A DNA stretch of 64,000 nt. Origin: Parageobacillus sp. KH3-4. Lineage in GTDB: Bacteria; Bacillota; Bacilli; Bacillales; Anoxybacillaceae. Positions 1 through 8,681 of the stretch are shown one piece after another. Below the pieces are notes generated by a model. The model ran no database searches, was not told the DNA's origin, and saw only the letters and a list, made by a program, of their open reading frames with translations. The position numbers were made by a program, and so were the translations under genes. Every line of letters starts with the position of its first letter. Position 1 is the first letter of the stretch. The stretch lies in contig NZ_AP025627.1 of assembly GCF_022846435.1 (NCBI RefSeq), positions 2,762,001-2,826,000 on the forward strand. The letters are read 5' to 3'.

Positions 1-442
1 AAGCCGTCATTACTTGATTGTCCAGTTTCGCCGCCGCTTGCGCATCGTACGTCTTTTCATATTTTGGTTCTTGTACGATTTTTGAACCGTAAAACATGAC
101 GTCGCGCACTTCGCTAATGGCAACATCGACTAATGCCAATTTAAGCGGAACTCCTTCGATTTTCTCCACTTTAATATGCGCTTTCCCGCTGATCGAATAG
201 ACTGATTCGTTAGCAATGATGTTCACAACAATAGACGGATTATTCCGAATGTTTTGCACAATACGAGAGCGGTTGTCAACGGCAAAATGAATGTGTTTTT
301 CGCTAGGAGCATAAATCCATGAAATCGCGCTGACATTCGGGCCGCCCGTTTCATGGTCGATCGTCGCTATCGTCACAAATCGTTCGTTTTGCAAGGCTTG
401 AAACAACGGTTCCGTTAATGCAGATTCCACTTTATTTGGCAT
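1..442 (-). CDS. ylaL: YlaL-like FMN-binding split-barrel protein (3' end outside window)
   Basis: The gene runs off the left edge of the window, so about 147 residues are visible and the C-terminus is missing. The protein has the pattern of small pyridoxamine 5'-phosphate oxidase-like split-barrel proteins: an early FVTIATID strand followed by GGPNVSAISW. It matches B. subtilis YlaL closely in my recollection, including the VRDVMFYG and YEKTYDA stretches. Start chosen at the second ATG, which sits six bases after GGAGGG; the upstream ATG is too close to that site. The enzymatic role is unknown. In B. subtilis it also lies near ylaI and ylaH. Confidence 0.8.
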   Translation of the reverse strand, partial: MPNKVESALTEPLFQALQNERFVTIATIDHETGGPNVSAISWIYAPSEKHIHFAVDNRSRIVQNIRNNPSIVVNIIANESVYSISGKAHIKVEKIEGVPLKLALVDVAISEVRDVMFYGSKIVQEPKYEKTYDAQAAAKLDNQVMTA

Positions 443-566
443 TGCCATCCCTCCTAAAAAATCCTTTTCGTTTATCATACATTTTTTCTCAAAAACGGGA
501 AAGTAAAAATGTTTCAGATTCATGATATAATAAAAATGAATTTGAAATAAAGCGACGAGGTGTACG

Positions 567-767
567 ATGAGAGTCAAATGTGTTCTTTGCGACCGAATTG
601 ACACGATCGACGATGAATCATTGCTTGCCAAACGACTGCGCAACCGTCCGATTCACACATACATGTGCGAGGAATGCTATCATCGGATCGCCGAAAGAAC
701 GAAGGCGCGCCTAGCGACCGGAAAATTTCGCATATATCATTCGAAACTGCCAAACGATGAATGGTAA
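567..767 (+). CDS. ylaI: YlaI family small zinc-ribbon protein
   Basis: 66 residues. Two CxxC pairs are visible, CVLC near residue 5 and CEEC near residue 34, which should bind one zinc ion. This is the layout of the DUF2197/YlaI family, whose function is unknown. The start is supported by GAGGTG five bases upstream. It is transcribed towards the neighbouring minus-strand gene and shares a bidirectional terminator with it. Confidence 0.8.
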   Translation: MRVKCVLCDRIDTIDDESLLAKRLRNRPIHTYMCEECYHRIAERTKARLATGKFRIYHSKLPNDEW

Positions 768-770
768 AAA

Positions 771-796
771 ACGCCGGGAAGTGATCCGCCCGGCGT
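771..796. terminator. Bidirectional Rho-independent terminator
   Basis: An 8-bp GC-rich stem (ACGCCGGG at 771-778 with CCCGGCGT at 789-796) is flanked by A-run and T-run on both sides, so it can end transcription from ylaI (+) and from the 94-residue gene (-). Confidence 0.85.
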
Positions 797-801
797 TTTT
801 C

Positions 802-1086
802 TTACAAAGGATAATTGCGGTATTTTTCAGGCGCTTCTTCAATTTGCTTCAGCACCGCCTCAATAAGCTCCGTTGGGAAACGCGCTGATTCTTCCTCGCC
901 GTCTTTCTCGTACTCGACGATATACATTGCTTCTTTTTTTACTTTCACCTTTGTGACATTGAAATCGCGCTTTAATATTCCCATAAAAAAGGCGGCGGTT
1001 TCTTGCGCCGCCGCATCATCCGGACGCGCCTGCGCCACAACATAAATCGTTAGCCAATTATAAAGGGAATCTTGCAGCGATTTCAT
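802..1086 (-). CDS. Conserved hypothetical protein, 94 aa
   Basis: I do not recognise the family. The protein is soluble: an N-terminal helix (NWLTIYVVAQARPDD), then an alternating charged strand region (VTKVKVKKEAMYIVEYEKD) and a C-terminal helix. It starts 12 bases after the ylaH stop, behind GGTGGG, and is followed by a shared terminator, so it is the last gene of the typA-ylaH unit. B. subtilis has no gene I can match at this position. Confidence 0.65.
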   Translation of the reverse strand: MKSLQDSLYNWLTIYVVAQARPDDAAAQETAAFFMGILKRDFNVTKVKVKKEAMYIVEYEKDGEEESARFPTELIEAVLKQIEEAPEKYRNYPL

Positions 1087-1098
1087 CGTCCCACCGCC

Positions 1099-1404
1099 TT
1101 ACTCATGCTTTTTCGATTGATATAAGCGAATTTTATAAACAATTAAAACGAGAGCCGCTACGACCAAACCTTCGGCGACAGGCAAAAATACCGCAAAAAA
1201 CGTTAAAATCGTGCAGCCTAACGCGAGCAACACATAGATGATAACGTTTTTCAATAGCGGTAGCTTTCTCGCAAAACCAAGACGGTAAACGACAGCGGAT
1301 AAAACGAATACGGTAATGTAAAGAAGCCACATTCCCCGTTCAGGATTTGTATGCACTTTGTATAGCGAAGCAAAAAAGGTAAGGCGCTCAATGACGTTCA
1401 CCAT
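1099..1404 (-). CDS. ylaH: YlaH-like integral membrane protein
   Basis: 101 residues with three predicted membrane segments (about residues 24-43, 52-73 and 75-93) and a basic C-terminal tail. Position directly behind typA and the TM pattern match B. subtilis YlaH. The ATG lies nine bases after the typA stop, with AAGGGGG as ribosome site, so the two are cotranscribed. Function unknown. Confidence 0.75.
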   Translation of the reverse strand: MVNVIERLTFFASLYKVHTNPERGMWLLYITVFVLSAVVYRLGFARKLPLLKNVIIYVLLALGCTILTFFAVFLPVAEGLVVAALVLIVYKIRLYQSKKHE

Positions 1405-1413
1405 TTTTCCCCC

Positions 1414-3255
1414 TTATTTCGCCTGCTTAGCGGCTTTCTTTTTCTTTTCCATCTTTTCTCTCTCGCTTTTATTCAATATTTTTTTGCGCAGGCGAATCGA
1501 TTTTGGCGTTACTTCACAATATTCATCGTCATTTAAATATTCCAGCGCTTCTTCGAGCGTCAACAAACGCGGCTTTTTCATCGTAACGGTTTGCTCTTTT
1601 GTCGAGGAGCGGATGTTCGTCATATGCTTTTCCCTGCAAATATTGACGACTAAATCGTTTTCGCGGTTGTGCTCGCCGACAATCATCCCTTCGTACACTT
1701 CGGTTCCAGGCTCGACAAAAATGGTGCCGCGGTCTTCTAGCTGCATAATGCCATACGCAGTCGCTTTTCCCGTTTCCATGGAAATCAATACCCCTTGGCG
1801 GCGGCCGCCTATTTGTCCGCTTTGCGCCGGCGCGTAATGATCAAATGAATGGTTTAAAATTCCGTATCCGCGTGTCAATGACATAAACTCTGTCCGATAA
1901 CCGATTAAACCGCGCGAAGGCACCATGAAGACAAGGCGGACTTGTCCATTTTCGTTATGGGTCATATCCACTAGCTCGCCTTTGCGCATGCCGATCGATT
2001 CCATAATCGCTCCTGTATATTCTTCAGGAATGTCGATGATTACTCGTTCAACCGGCTCGCAAAGCACGCCGTCGATTTCTTTCATAATGACTTCCGGCTT
2101 GGACACTTGCAGCTCGTACCCTTCACGCCGCAAATTTTCAATTAAGATCGATAAATGAAGCTCTCCCCGTCCGGAAACGATCCAAGCATCAGGAGAATCG
2201 GTATTTTCGACGCGCAAGCTTACGTCCGTTTCCAATTGAGTGCGCAAGCGTTCTTCCAGCTTTCTTGCCGTCACATATTTTCCTTCACGACCGGCAAACG
2301 GGCTGTTATTGACTAAAAACGTCATTTTCAACGTTGGTTCATCGATGCGAAGCGGAGGCAACGCTTCTGGATGATCAAGCGGACATACTGTTTCTCCAAC
2401 GTTGATATCTTCCATTCCTGCTACCGCAACAATGTCTCCCGCTCCCGCTTCTGTAATTTCGATCCGCTTTAAGCCGATAAACCCAAATAATTTTGTCACA
2501 CGAAACGTTTTGACAGAACCGTCTAGTTTCATTAGCGCCACTTGCTGGCCGATTTTCATCGTACCGCGGAAGACGCGCCCGATCCCGATCCGTCCGACAT
2601 AGTCGTTATAATCAAGAAGCGCCACTTGAAACTGCAACGGTTCTTCCCGATTATCGATCGGCGCGGGAATATGCGTGATAATTGTTTCAAATAATGCCGT
2701 CATATCTGCTTCTTGTTTGTGGGGATCTAAACTTGCCGTTCCATGCAACGCTGATGTGTATACGACCGGAAACTCAAGCTGTTCTTCCGTTGCGCCCAAT
2801 TCGATAAATAAATCGATGACTTCGTCGACCACTTCCTCCGGCCGCGCAAACTCCCGGTCAATTTTATTGACAACGACAATGGGGGTAAGCTGCTGTTCGA
2901 GCGCCTTTTTCAGCACAAAGCGCGTCTGCGGCATGCAGCCTTCATACGCATCAACGACAAGCAAAACGCCGTCAACAAGCCGCATAATCCGCTCCACTTC
3001 CCCGCCAAAGTCAGCATGCCCTGGCGTATCTAAAATATTAATCCGCGTTCCTTTATAACGAATCGCTGTATTTTTCGCTAAAATGGTAATCCCACGTTCT
3101 CTTTCCAAATCGTTTCGGTCCAATGCGCGTTCTTCCACATGTTCATTGGCGCGAAACGTTCCCGATTGGCGCAACAACTGATCAACTAACGTCGTTTTGC
3201 CATGGTCAACGTGAGCGATAATCGCGATATTGCGAAGATCTTCTCTTCTTGTCAA
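1414..3255 (-). CDS. typA: Ribosome-associated GTPase TypA/BipA
   Basis: 613 residues, the normal family length. The translation-factor GTPase domain is complete: AHVDHGKT (residues 14-21), the ERGITI effector region, DTPGHADF, and NKID. Domain II, two EF-G-like domains and the BipA-specific C-terminal domain follow. TypA binds the 70S ribosome and supports 50S assembly and growth under stress and cold. The start is a TTG with GGAGTG seven bases upstream; no in-frame ATG fits better. Known as ylaG in B. subtilis, with ylaF divergent upstream as here. Confidence 0.95.
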   Translation of the reverse strand: MTRREDLRNIAIIAHVDHGKTTLVDQLLRQSGTFRANEHVEERALDRNDLERERGITILAKNTAIRYKGTRINILDTPGHADFGGEVERIMRLVDGVLLVVDAYEGCMPQTRFVLKKALEQQLTPIVVVNKIDREFARPEEVVDEVIDLFIELGATEEQLEFPVVYTSALHGTASLDPHKQEADMTALFETIITHIPAPIDNREEPLQFQVALLDYNDYVGRIGIGRVFRGTMKIGQQVALMKLDGSVKTFRVTKLFGFIGLKRIEITEAGAGDIVAVAGMEDINVGETVCPLDHPEALPPLRIDEPTLKMTFLVNNSPFAGREGKYVTARKLEERLRTQLETDVSLRVENTDSPDAWIVSGRGELHLSILIENLRREGYELQVSKPEVIMKEIDGVLCEPVERVIIDIPEEYTGAIMESIGMRKGELVDMTHNENGQVRLVFMVPSRGLIGYRTEFMSLTRGYGILNHSFDHYAPAQSGQIGGRRQGVLISMETGKATAYGIMQLEDRGTIFVEPGTEVYEGMIVGEHNRENDLVVNICREKHMTNIRSSTKEQTVTMKKPRLLTLEEALEYLNDDEYCEVTPKSIRLRKKILNKSEREKMEKKKKAAKQAK

Positions 3256-3371
3256 TGTCGGTCACTCCTAATGTGTAAACTGCTCGTTTATTATATCATA
3301 AAAGAGGATAGAAAAGCGGCACGTTTTCATGTAGACTAAAGAAAAACCGCAAAATGTGAAAGGGGATTGTG

Positions 3372-3557
3372 ATGAAACAGTTTCAGCCTGTATCATTTTT
3401 ATTAGCTATATTCGCTGTAATCGCCATCATGGCCATCGGCATTTTTATTGCGGAACAAAGCTTGATAGGCATCATTGCTTCCATTGTCGCCTTGTTCATC
3501 ATCATCGGCATCGGTTTTGCCCGCAAAAAGCGGATGCGTGAAAAAGGAATGCTGTAA
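3372..3557 (+). CDS. ylaF: YlaF family small membrane protein
   Basis: 61 residues: two hydrophobic segments (about 8-27 and 31-49) and a basic tail FARKKRMREKG. It is divergent from typA exactly as ylaF is in B. subtilis (DUF5325 family). ATG chosen over the preceding GTG because AGGGG lies six bases upstream of the ATG. Function unknown. Confidence 0.75.
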   Translation: MKQFQPVSFLLAIFAVIAIMAIGIFIAEQSLIGIIASIVALFIIIGIGFARKKRMREKGML

Positions 3558-3588
3558 AAACGGGACAGCCCACATTTGTCCCGTTTTT
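3556..3588. terminator. Bidirectional terminator between ylaF and suhB
   Basis: A 12-bp stem AAAAACGGGACA / TGTCCCGTTTTT with a 9-base loop. It serves the convergent ylaF and suhB genes; one arm touches the suhB stop codon. Confidence 0.85.
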
Positions 3589-4382
3589 TAACGATGTATA
3601 TATTTTTGCAAAATTTCTTCATGCAATCCTGGCTTGGCAACAAATACAGAATTTTTCCCGAGCAAGTCAAGCGGCTCGCCGTATAAGTTCGTCACGATGC
3701 CGCCGGCTTCTTGAACAAGCACAAGCCCGCCGGCGAAATCCCATGGCGACAGCCTCATCGTAATATACGCATCCAAGCGCCCCGCTGCAACATATGCCAT
3801 TTCCAAAGCGGCCGAACCGTATGAACGCGTTCCTCTCGCGTCTTTGACAAGCGGAGCCAGCACTTTTGGATCAATTCGTTTATTTTCTGTTACCCACGTC
3901 GCATTTAAGGAAATAATCGCTTTTGAAACAGATACCGGCTCCAAGCGGGGCAGCGGCTTATCATTAAGAAAAGCTCCCTCTCCTTTTCGCGCCGCGTATA
4001 GTTCGTCATGCACGACATCGTATACATATCCGAGCATTCCTACGCCATTTTCAAAAACGCCAATTGAAATGGCAAAATTCCGCTTTTGATGAACAAAATT
4101 CATCGTGCCGTCAATCGGATCAATGATCCAGACGACACCTTGAAGCGTTTTGATTGCATCGCCAAATCCTTCTTCGCCGAGCACGCGATGGCCGGGAAAC
4201 GTTTTTCTTATTTTCCCAATAAAAAATCGCTCTGTTTCGCGATCCACGTTCGTCACTAAATCATTTCGATGCGCTTTCGTTTCGACCGTTAGCTTTTCCG
4301 CCAACGCGGCGCGAATTCGTGTTCCTGCTTCCTTGATCCAATGTTGAACGCACTCATCTATTTCTTTCCATTTCTCCTGCAT
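3588..4382 (-). CDS. suhB: Inositol-1-monophosphatase family protein (SuhB/YktC)
   Basis: 264 residues. The metal-binding signatures are present: GEEGF, DPIDGT in WIIDPIDGTMNF, and the C-terminal WDFAGG motif. Family members hydrolyse inositol monophosphate and related sugar phosphates with Mg2+. Start chosen at MQEKWKE, six bases after AGGAGG; the longer reading frame has no ribosome site. Known as yktC in B. subtilis, beside the ykzI and yktA genes as here. The true substrate cannot be told from the sequence. Confidence 0.85.
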   Translation of the reverse strand: MQEKWKEIDECVQHWIKEAGTRIRAALAEKLTVETKAHRNDLVTNVDRETERFFIGKIRKTFPGHRVLGEEGFGDAIKTLQGVVWIIDPIDGTMNFVHQKRNFAISIGVFENGVGMLGYVYDVVHDELYAARKGEGAFLNDKPLPRLEPVSVSKAIISLNATWVTENKRIDPKVLAPLVKDARGTRSYGSAALEMAYVAAGRLDAYITMRLSPWDFAGGLVLVQEAGGIVTNLYGEPLDLLGKNSVFVAKPGLHEEILQKYIHR

Positions 4383-4468
4383 ATTCATCCTCCTGACTTT
4401 TGCAGCATACGTATAGCATAGAATAATTGAAATCGTTCGTAAAGAAAAAGGCACTGTCAAGAAAAAAA

Positions 4469-4489
4469 CGAACCGTTGGATCTGGTTCG
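4469..4489 (-). terminator. Terminator of the yktA / ykzI-like unit
   Basis: On the minus strand the stem CGAACC / GGTTCG is followed by seven T residues. It lies just downstream of the ykzI-like gene. Confidence 0.75.
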
Positions 4490-4502
4490 CATAATGCCCT
4501 GT

Positions 4503-4691
4503 TTATACTTGAAGGCGCATTAACTCTTGACGCAGCTTTTCTAGTCTCCGTTTACATTCTTTTTTCTTTTCTTCATTATTTTCCATCATCGCCTCATAAA
4601 GAGTCGCTAATTCATAATCTAATTCAAGGCGCAATACCGCTATCCGCTTATCCCCATCCGCACGCTTCACCGAATTCATCGTCTTTTTCAT
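4503..4691 (-). CDS. Small charged coiled-coil protein (YkzI-like position)
   Basis: 62 residues, almost entirely helical and charged, with a heptad pattern from residue 15 onward (LRLELDYELATLYEAM, then KRRLEKLRQELMRL). It sits between yktA and suhB, where B. subtilis has ykzI, a protein of similar size. The ATG of MKKTMNS is chosen, nine bases after GGGGTG. Function unknown; homology to YkzI is inferred mainly from position. Confidence 0.6.
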   Translation of the reverse strand: MKKTMNSVKRADGDKRIAVLRLELDYELATLYEAMMENNEEKKKECKRRLEKLRQELMRLQV

Positions 4692-4841
4692 GAGCGTAGG
4701 CACCCCTTTCCATATAATCCCCGAAAAGCCGCCAACACAAATACCAGAATTTTTTGATATCTATTTTGTTTTATATTATGTTGGAAAAGGGGGGGATGCA
4801 ACCAATTTGTACGTCTACTTTTCTTCGTGCGCACACAACAT

Positions 4842-5114
4842 TTATCCCATTTTAATCCAGTCGCCATTTCCAGCTTCTTTTGCCTTTTTCATCACCCGAT
4901 ATGAGGAATATCCGCTCGCTTGTTCAAACTCATCACATAATCTTCTTTCCTCGCTTTTGCTTGGAACAATCTCTTTAAAGCGGCGATAAATATTCATCAG
5001 CTTTTCTCGTTCCATCCCTTTTTCGTAAACCGTTTCAATCGCTTCAAAAAATTTAATGACATCAATAATTTCTTGCGTCGACCAGTCGTAAGAAAACGGG
5101 TACGAATAATTCAT
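4842..5114 (-). CDS. yktA: UPF0223 family protein YktA
   Basis: 90 residues starting [13 protein letters not shown]. The N-terminal [11 protein letters not shown] motif and the compact all-helical composition are characteristic of UPF0223 (YktA). Start chosen at the ATG eight bases after GGAGGT. It begins 17 bases after the preceding oxygenase gene, so the two are probably cotranscribed. Function unknown. Confidence 0.85.
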   Translation of the reverse strand: MNYSYPFSYDWSTQEIIDVIKFFEAIETVYEKGMEREKLMNIYRRFKEIVPSKSEERRLCDEFEQASGYSSYRVMKKAKEAGNGDWIKMG

Positions 5115-5131
5115 CGCTGGCACCTCCACCG

Positions 5132-6091
5132 TTAGTTTGCCCATCGATCCCGAATTTGTTCCGCTTCGCTAATCATTCGCGAAAACAATTCCGCTACCGT
5201 TGGTACGTCTTTAATCAGCCCCATCACTTGCCCCGCCCATGCAAATCCTTCATTTGTTCTTCCTTCATAAATAAAGCGGCGGTTCGCTTCTCCGCTGATA
5301 TATTCTTTTAGTTGTTCATACGTTCCACCTTGCTCTTCTATTTCTAAAATTTTTTTCGTCCATTCATTGGCGATGGCGCGGCCAGGCGCTCCTAAACTTC
5401 GTTTAATCACGACGGTATCATGTTCAGAACCGTTCACAAGCATCTCTTTATAAATCGGATGGGCGTGGACGCACTCTTTTGTAGCAATAAATCTCGTTCC
5501 CATTTCAACTCCTTCCGCTCCCAGCGCTAACGCCGCCATCAACCCGCGCCCGTCGCCAATTCCTCCAGAAGCAATCACAGGAATGGAAACGGAGTCCACT
5601 ACTTTTGGGATAAGAACAAACGTCCCAGTATCATGTTTTCCTAAATGGCCGCCCCCTTCCTGCCCGACGACCATGACGGCGTCCGCGCCAAGTTCTTCCG
5701 CTTTTACAGCTTGGCGAACGGCGGCGACAAGCACGAGTTTTTTCACGTTGACCCCTTTTAATTGTTCGAAAAACGGAGCAGGATTTCCGCCTGTGACAGA
5801 GACAACCGGTACCCCTTCTTCCAATGCCGCCTCCAGCATATTCTGAAAAGAGCGGCCATGCTGCCCGATCGCAAAGTTTACTCCAAATGGACGATCCGTT
5901 TTTTCTTTTACTTTTCGAATTTCTTCGCGCAATTGCCCGGGGGTTTCTAGAGACATGGCTGTAATTTGTCCCAATCCTCCGGCGTTAGAAACTGCCGCCG
6001 CTAAATCAGCGTACGCCAAGTAAGCGAGCCCTCCTTGAATAATCGGATATGTAATTCCGAGCAGTTCCGTTACCCTTGTTTGCCAAATCAT
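5132..6091 (-). CDS. Nitronate monooxygenase / FabK-like FMN-dependent TIM-barrel enzyme
   Basis: 319 residues. Motifs of the 2-nitropropane dioxygenase/FabK family are present: [11 protein letters not shown] at the start, [15 protein letters not shown] in the middle and [11 protein letters not shown] for FMN phosphate binding. Members either oxidise alkyl nitronates or reduce enoyl-ACP. The GQEGGGHLG loop is compatible with nitronate monooxygenase; sequence alone does not exclude an enoyl-ACP reductase role. The ATG follows GGAGGG. It is divergent from speA. Confidence 0.8.
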   Translation of the reverse strand: MIWQTRVTELLGITYPIIQGGLAYLAYADLAAAVSNAGGLGQITAMSLETPGQLREEIRKVKEKTDRPFGVNFAIGQHGRSFQNMLEAALEEGVPVVSVTGGNPAPFFEQLKGVNVKKLVLVAAVRQAVKAEELGADAVMVVGQEGGGHLGKHDTGTFVLIPKVVDSVSIPVIASGGIGDGRGLMAALALGAEGVEMGTRFIATKECVHAHPIYKEMLVNGSEHDTVVIKRSLGAPGRAIANEWTKKILEIEEQGGTYEQLKEYISGEANRRFIYEGRTNEGFAWAGQVMGLIKDVPTVAELFSRMISEAEQIRDRWAN

Positions 6092-6207
6092 TCTATCCCT
6101 CCTTTTTATTCATTTATTATGTTTCTTGTTGACATGCCTGTTTTCCTCTTTTATTTTCAATCTATGTATAGGAAAAAATTTTGCCTTCACGGATGATCAA
6201 TGATGCT

Positions 6208-6235
6208 TTGCAAATAAAAAAATAAATGCTATAAT
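6208..6235 (+). promoter_or_regulatory. SigA-type promoter of speA
   Basis: TTGCAA at 6208-6213 and a perfect TATAAT at 6230-6235 with 16 bases between, about 40 bases upstream of the TTG start of speA. Confidence 0.6.
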
Positions 6236-6277
6236 GCACTTGTTTTATTTTTATGCAAAAAGAGGTGTGAAAAAACG

Positions 6278-7750
6278 TTGTCACAGTTCGAAACACCATT
6301 ATTTACTGGACTGCTGGAACATATGAAGAAAAACCCCATTCAATTCCATATCCCTGGTCATAAAAAAGGAGCAGGGATGGACCCTGAATTTCGTAATTTT
6401 ATTGGTGAAAATGCCTTATCGATTGATTTGATTAATATCGGTCCTCTCGATGATCTTCATCACCCAAAAGGTATTATCAAACGCGCCCAAGAACTAGCCG
6501 CTGAAGCGTTTGGGGCTGATTATACATTTTTCTCCGTCCAAGGGACAAGCGGTGCCATTATGGCGATGGTGATGTCGGTTGCTGGTCCCGGCGACAAAAT
6601 TATCGTGCCGCGCAACGTCCATAAATCGGTTATGTCGGCCATCGTCTTTTCTGGCGCAACACCGATTTTCATTCATCCGGAAATCGATAAAGAACTTGGA
6701 ATTTCACATGGGATTACACCCGAATCGGTGGAAAAAGCGCTGAAGCAGCATCCCGACGCAAAAGGAGTTCTCGTGATTAATCCGACCTATTTTGGCATCG
6801 CCGGTGACTTAAAGAAAATTGTCGAAATTGCCCATTCCTACCATGTTCCTGTTCTCGTTGACGAAGCGCACGGAGCCCACATTCATTTCCATGAAGATCT
6901 TCCGCTTTCCGCCATGCAAGCCGGAGCGGATATGTCGGCAACGAGCGTTCATAAACTAGGGGGATCTTTAACGCAAAGCTCTATTTTAAACGTACGCGAA
7001 GGGCTCGTATCAGCAAAGCACGTACAAGCCATTTTAAGCATGTTAATGACTACATCTACTTCTTATTTACTACTCGCTTCCTTGGATGTTGCGCGCAAAC
7101 GGCTTGCTACGCAAGGCCGGGAGCTCATTGAAAAAGCGATTCAGCTCGCCGAAAAAACACGGCGGCAAATCAACGAAATTCCTTATCTTTATTGTGTAGG
7201 GAAAGAAATTTTAGGAACGGAAGCAACGTATCACTACGATCCAACTAAACTGATCATCTCTGTCAAAGAACTTGGGTTGACAGGATACGACGTTGAAAAA
7301 TGGCTGCGGGAAATGTATAACATCGAAGTCGAATTGTCCGATTTATACAACATTTTATGCATTATCACTCCCGGAGATACGGAGCAGGAAACGGATACGC
7401 TTGTTCACGCGCTTCGCCATTTATCTGAACAATTTCGCCATCAAGCTGCAAGGGGAACAAAGCCAAAAGTGTTGTTGCCAGACATCCCTGCTCTCGCGTT
7501 AACACCGCGCGACGCCTTTTATGCAGAAACGGAAGTTGTCCCATTTGAGGAATCGGTAGGACGGATTATTGCAGAATTTATTATGGTTTATCCTCCGGGA
7601 ATTCCGATTTTTATTCCTGGAGAAATTATTACGCAAGAAAACTTAAATTATATTAAAAAGAATTTAGAAGTCGGCCTGCCTGTACAAGGGCCAGAAGACG
7701 ATACATTGCAAACATTGCGAGTCATCAAAGAGCATAAACCAATTCGCTAA
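6278..7750 (+). CDS. speA: Arginine decarboxylase SpeA (Orn/Lys/Arg decarboxylase family)
   Basis: 490 residues, the length of the short Gram-positive decarboxylases. The family signatures are visible: FHIPGHKKGAG near residue 25, VDEAHGAH, and SVHKLGGS with the PLP-binding lysine. In B. subtilis SpeA makes agmatine from arginine, the entry to polyamine synthesis. The start is a TTG behind AGAGGTG, followed by MSQFETPLF. The substrate could in principle be lysine; the call as arginine rests on similarity and on the conserved pdh-speA-yktA neighbourhood. A promoter and a terminator bracket it as a single-gene unit. Confidence 0.88.
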   Translation: MSQFETPLFTGLLEHMKKNPIQFHIPGHKKGAGMDPEFRNFIGENALSIDLINIGPLDDLHHPKGIIKRAQELAAEAFGADYTFFSVQGTSGAIMAMVMSVAGPGDKIIVPRNVHKSVMSAIVFSGATPIFIHPEIDKELGISHGITPESVEKALKQHPDAKGVLVINPTYFGIAGDLKKIVEIAHSYHVPVLVDEAHGAHIHFHEDLPLSAMQAGADMSATSVHKLGGSLTQSSILNVREGLVSAKHVQAILSMLMTTSTSYLLLASLDVARKRLATQGRELIEKAIQLAEKTRRQINEIPYLYCVGKEILGTEATYHYDPTKLIISVKELGLTGYDVEKWLREMYNIEVELSDLYNILCIITPGDTEQETDTLVHALRHLSEQFRHQAARGTKPKVLLPDIPALALTPRDAFYAETEVVPFEESVGRIIAEFIMVYPPGIPIFIPGEIITQENLNYIKKNLEVGLPVQGPEDDTLQTLRVIKEHKPIR

Positions 7751-7782
7751 AAAAGCGTAAGCTAACTTGCTTACGCTTTTTT
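7749..7782 (+). terminator. speA terminator
   Basis: A 14-bp stem AAAAAAGCGTAAGC / GCTTACGCTTTTTT with a six-base loop, directly behind the speA stop. Confidence 0.9.
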
Positions 7783-7795
7783 AGCATAAAAAATG

Positions 7796-7826
7796 GGCGA
7801 GCATGCGCCCCTTTCACATGCTCGCC
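7796..7826 (-). terminator. SR1 terminator
   Basis: Minus-strand stem GGCGAGCATG / CATGCTCGCC (10 bp) followed by CATTTTTT. It lies 35 bases beyond the SR1P stop codon. Confidence 0.9.
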
Positions 7827-7860
7827 TGCAAATCCCTTCCCCCATCGCTTGACCGTTTCT

Positions 7861-7986
7861 CTATTGTTCATCTTCTTTTGTGTCGCAGCAATCACATTTG
7901 GAACATTTTCCGTAAAGCGTTGTCACTTTTTCGTCTTCAAAATGCGCAATCGTCGCATCACATGTTTGACAAACAATTGTGCCCAT
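7861..7986 (-). CDS. sr1P: SR1P, GapA-binding small protein encoded by SR1
   Basis: 41 residues starting MGTIVCQTCD. The MGTIVCQ start and the FEDEKVTTLYG core are those of B. subtilis SR1P (39 residues). Six cysteines occur, as CQTC near the N-terminus and CSKCDCC near the C-terminus, which suggests metal binding. AAGGAG lies eight bases before the ATG. SR1P in B. subtilis binds the glycolytic GAPDH GapA and strengthens its interaction with RNase J1. The RNase J1 gene rnjA is 9 kb away in this window. The C-terminal tail (DTKEDEQ) differs from that of B. subtilis. Confidence 0.9.
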   Translation of the reverse strand: MGTIVCQTCDATIAHFEDEKVTTLYGKCSKCDCCDTKEDEQ

Positions 7987-8028
7987 CCCCAAAACTCCTT
8001 TGTGATGATATATTTATCAGCTAACTTA

Positions 8029-8057
8029 ATAATAATATATCATATTTATAGTGTCAA
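8029..8057 (-). promoter_or_regulatory. SigA promoter of SR1
   Basis: Minus-strand TTGACA (plus 8052-8057), spacer of 17 bases, TATTAT (plus 8029-8034). The -35 box is consensus and the -10 box differs at one position. The start of transcription should be near 8022. Confidence 0.85.
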
Positions 8058-8077
8058 TAGTTAATTTGTATGTCACA
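8034..8077 (-). promoter_or_regulatory. Two CcpN-type operators over the SR1 promoter
   Basis: Read on the minus strand, TGTGACATACA (plus 8067-8077) and TATGATATATT (plus 8034-8044) both fit the CcpN consensus TRTGHYATAYW as I recall it. One lies just upstream of the -35 box and the other in the spacer, with centres 33 bp apart, about three helical turns. CcpN represses sr1, gapB and pckA in B. subtilis when glycolysis runs. The ccpN gene itself is not in this window. Confidence 0.7.
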
Positions 8078-8251
8078 TTTAATATTTATTCCGCAACAAA
8101 GCGAGCAACGAAATTCGGATCAACCAACGCTGATGATGAGAATAATTAAATCAGCATCTGGCTTTGCCGCATCGATGCGAAAAAATCAATAGCCTCTATT
8201 ACACAAACGTGTTACAATAAAAATTAAGATGTTAACGATTGAGGTGATGGC

Positions 8252-8653
8252 ATGGCGACGCACGCATACATCAAGCTTGTTCCGTCATCGAAAAAGAAAG
8301 CGATTACATTACAAGAAGTAAAACAATTGTTTCAGTATTACCAAGAGATCATGAACAAAACGGGAGAACAACTTGGATGGGGATATCAACAAGCTGCATT
8401 TCCTTACCAACTTATAGAAACCGACGAAGGAAAATGGTTTTGTTTAAAAGGAGACGGACACCGTTATCGGATGATCATCGTTGGCGTCGGATCGCAGGAA
8501 ACTGGCGAATCATTTATTCAAATCACGTTACCAAATGAAGCAACGCATGGAGATAAAGGAAAAGCGAATGAATTTTGCAAGTTTCTCTCAAAAAAATTAG
8601 AAGGGGAACTTCACTTATTTAACGGCAGAATTATGTATTACTACAAACGATAG
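8252..8653 (+). CDS. DUF1885 family protein
   Basis: 133 residues starting MATHAYIKLVPSS. A small alpha/beta protein with no membrane segment, carrying basic strands near the end (GELHLFNGRIMYYYKR). I place it in the Bacillaceae DUF1885 family from overall appearance; the function is unknown. The ATG is preceded by GAGGTG. It is a single-gene unit with its own terminator, in the slot where B. subtilis carries slp. Confidence 0.55.
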   Translation: MATHAYIKLVPSSKKKAITLQEVKQLFQYYQEIMNKTGEQLGWGYQQAAFPYQLIETDEGKWFCLKGDGHRYRMIIVGVGSQETGESFIQITLPNEATHGDKGKANEFCKFLSKKLEGELHLFNGRIMYYYKR

Positions 8654-8666
8654 CGGTTCCGCTATC
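8649..8666 (+). terminator. Terminator of the DUF1885 gene
   Basis: GATAGCGG / CCGCTATC stem with a very short loop, overlapping the stop codon and followed by T-rich sequence. Confidence 0.6.
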
Positions 8667-8681
8667 ACTTTTCATTTTCCC

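Larger units (their letters stand above)
7787..8023 (-). ncRNA. sr1: SR1-type dual-function small RNA
   Basis: A transcript of roughly 230 bases is predicted between a strong SigA promoter (-35 TTGACA, -10 TATTAT, 17-base spacer) and a stem-loop with a T-run. It contains the SR1P coding region with a strong ribosome site. In B. subtilis SR1 (about 205 nt) lies at the same place between the pdh operon and speA. There it pairs with ahrC mRNA and is repressed by CcpN and CcpA under glycolytic conditions. The end points here are estimates from the promoter and terminator. Whether the ahrC-pairing region is conserved was not tested. Confidence 0.85.

Noticed and set aside
1358-1837. Plus-strand reading frame of 159 codons antisense to typA
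   Set aside because: It lies opposite typA, which has complete motifs; composition (Phe/Ser-rich) is that of a shadow frame and no ribosome site precedes it.
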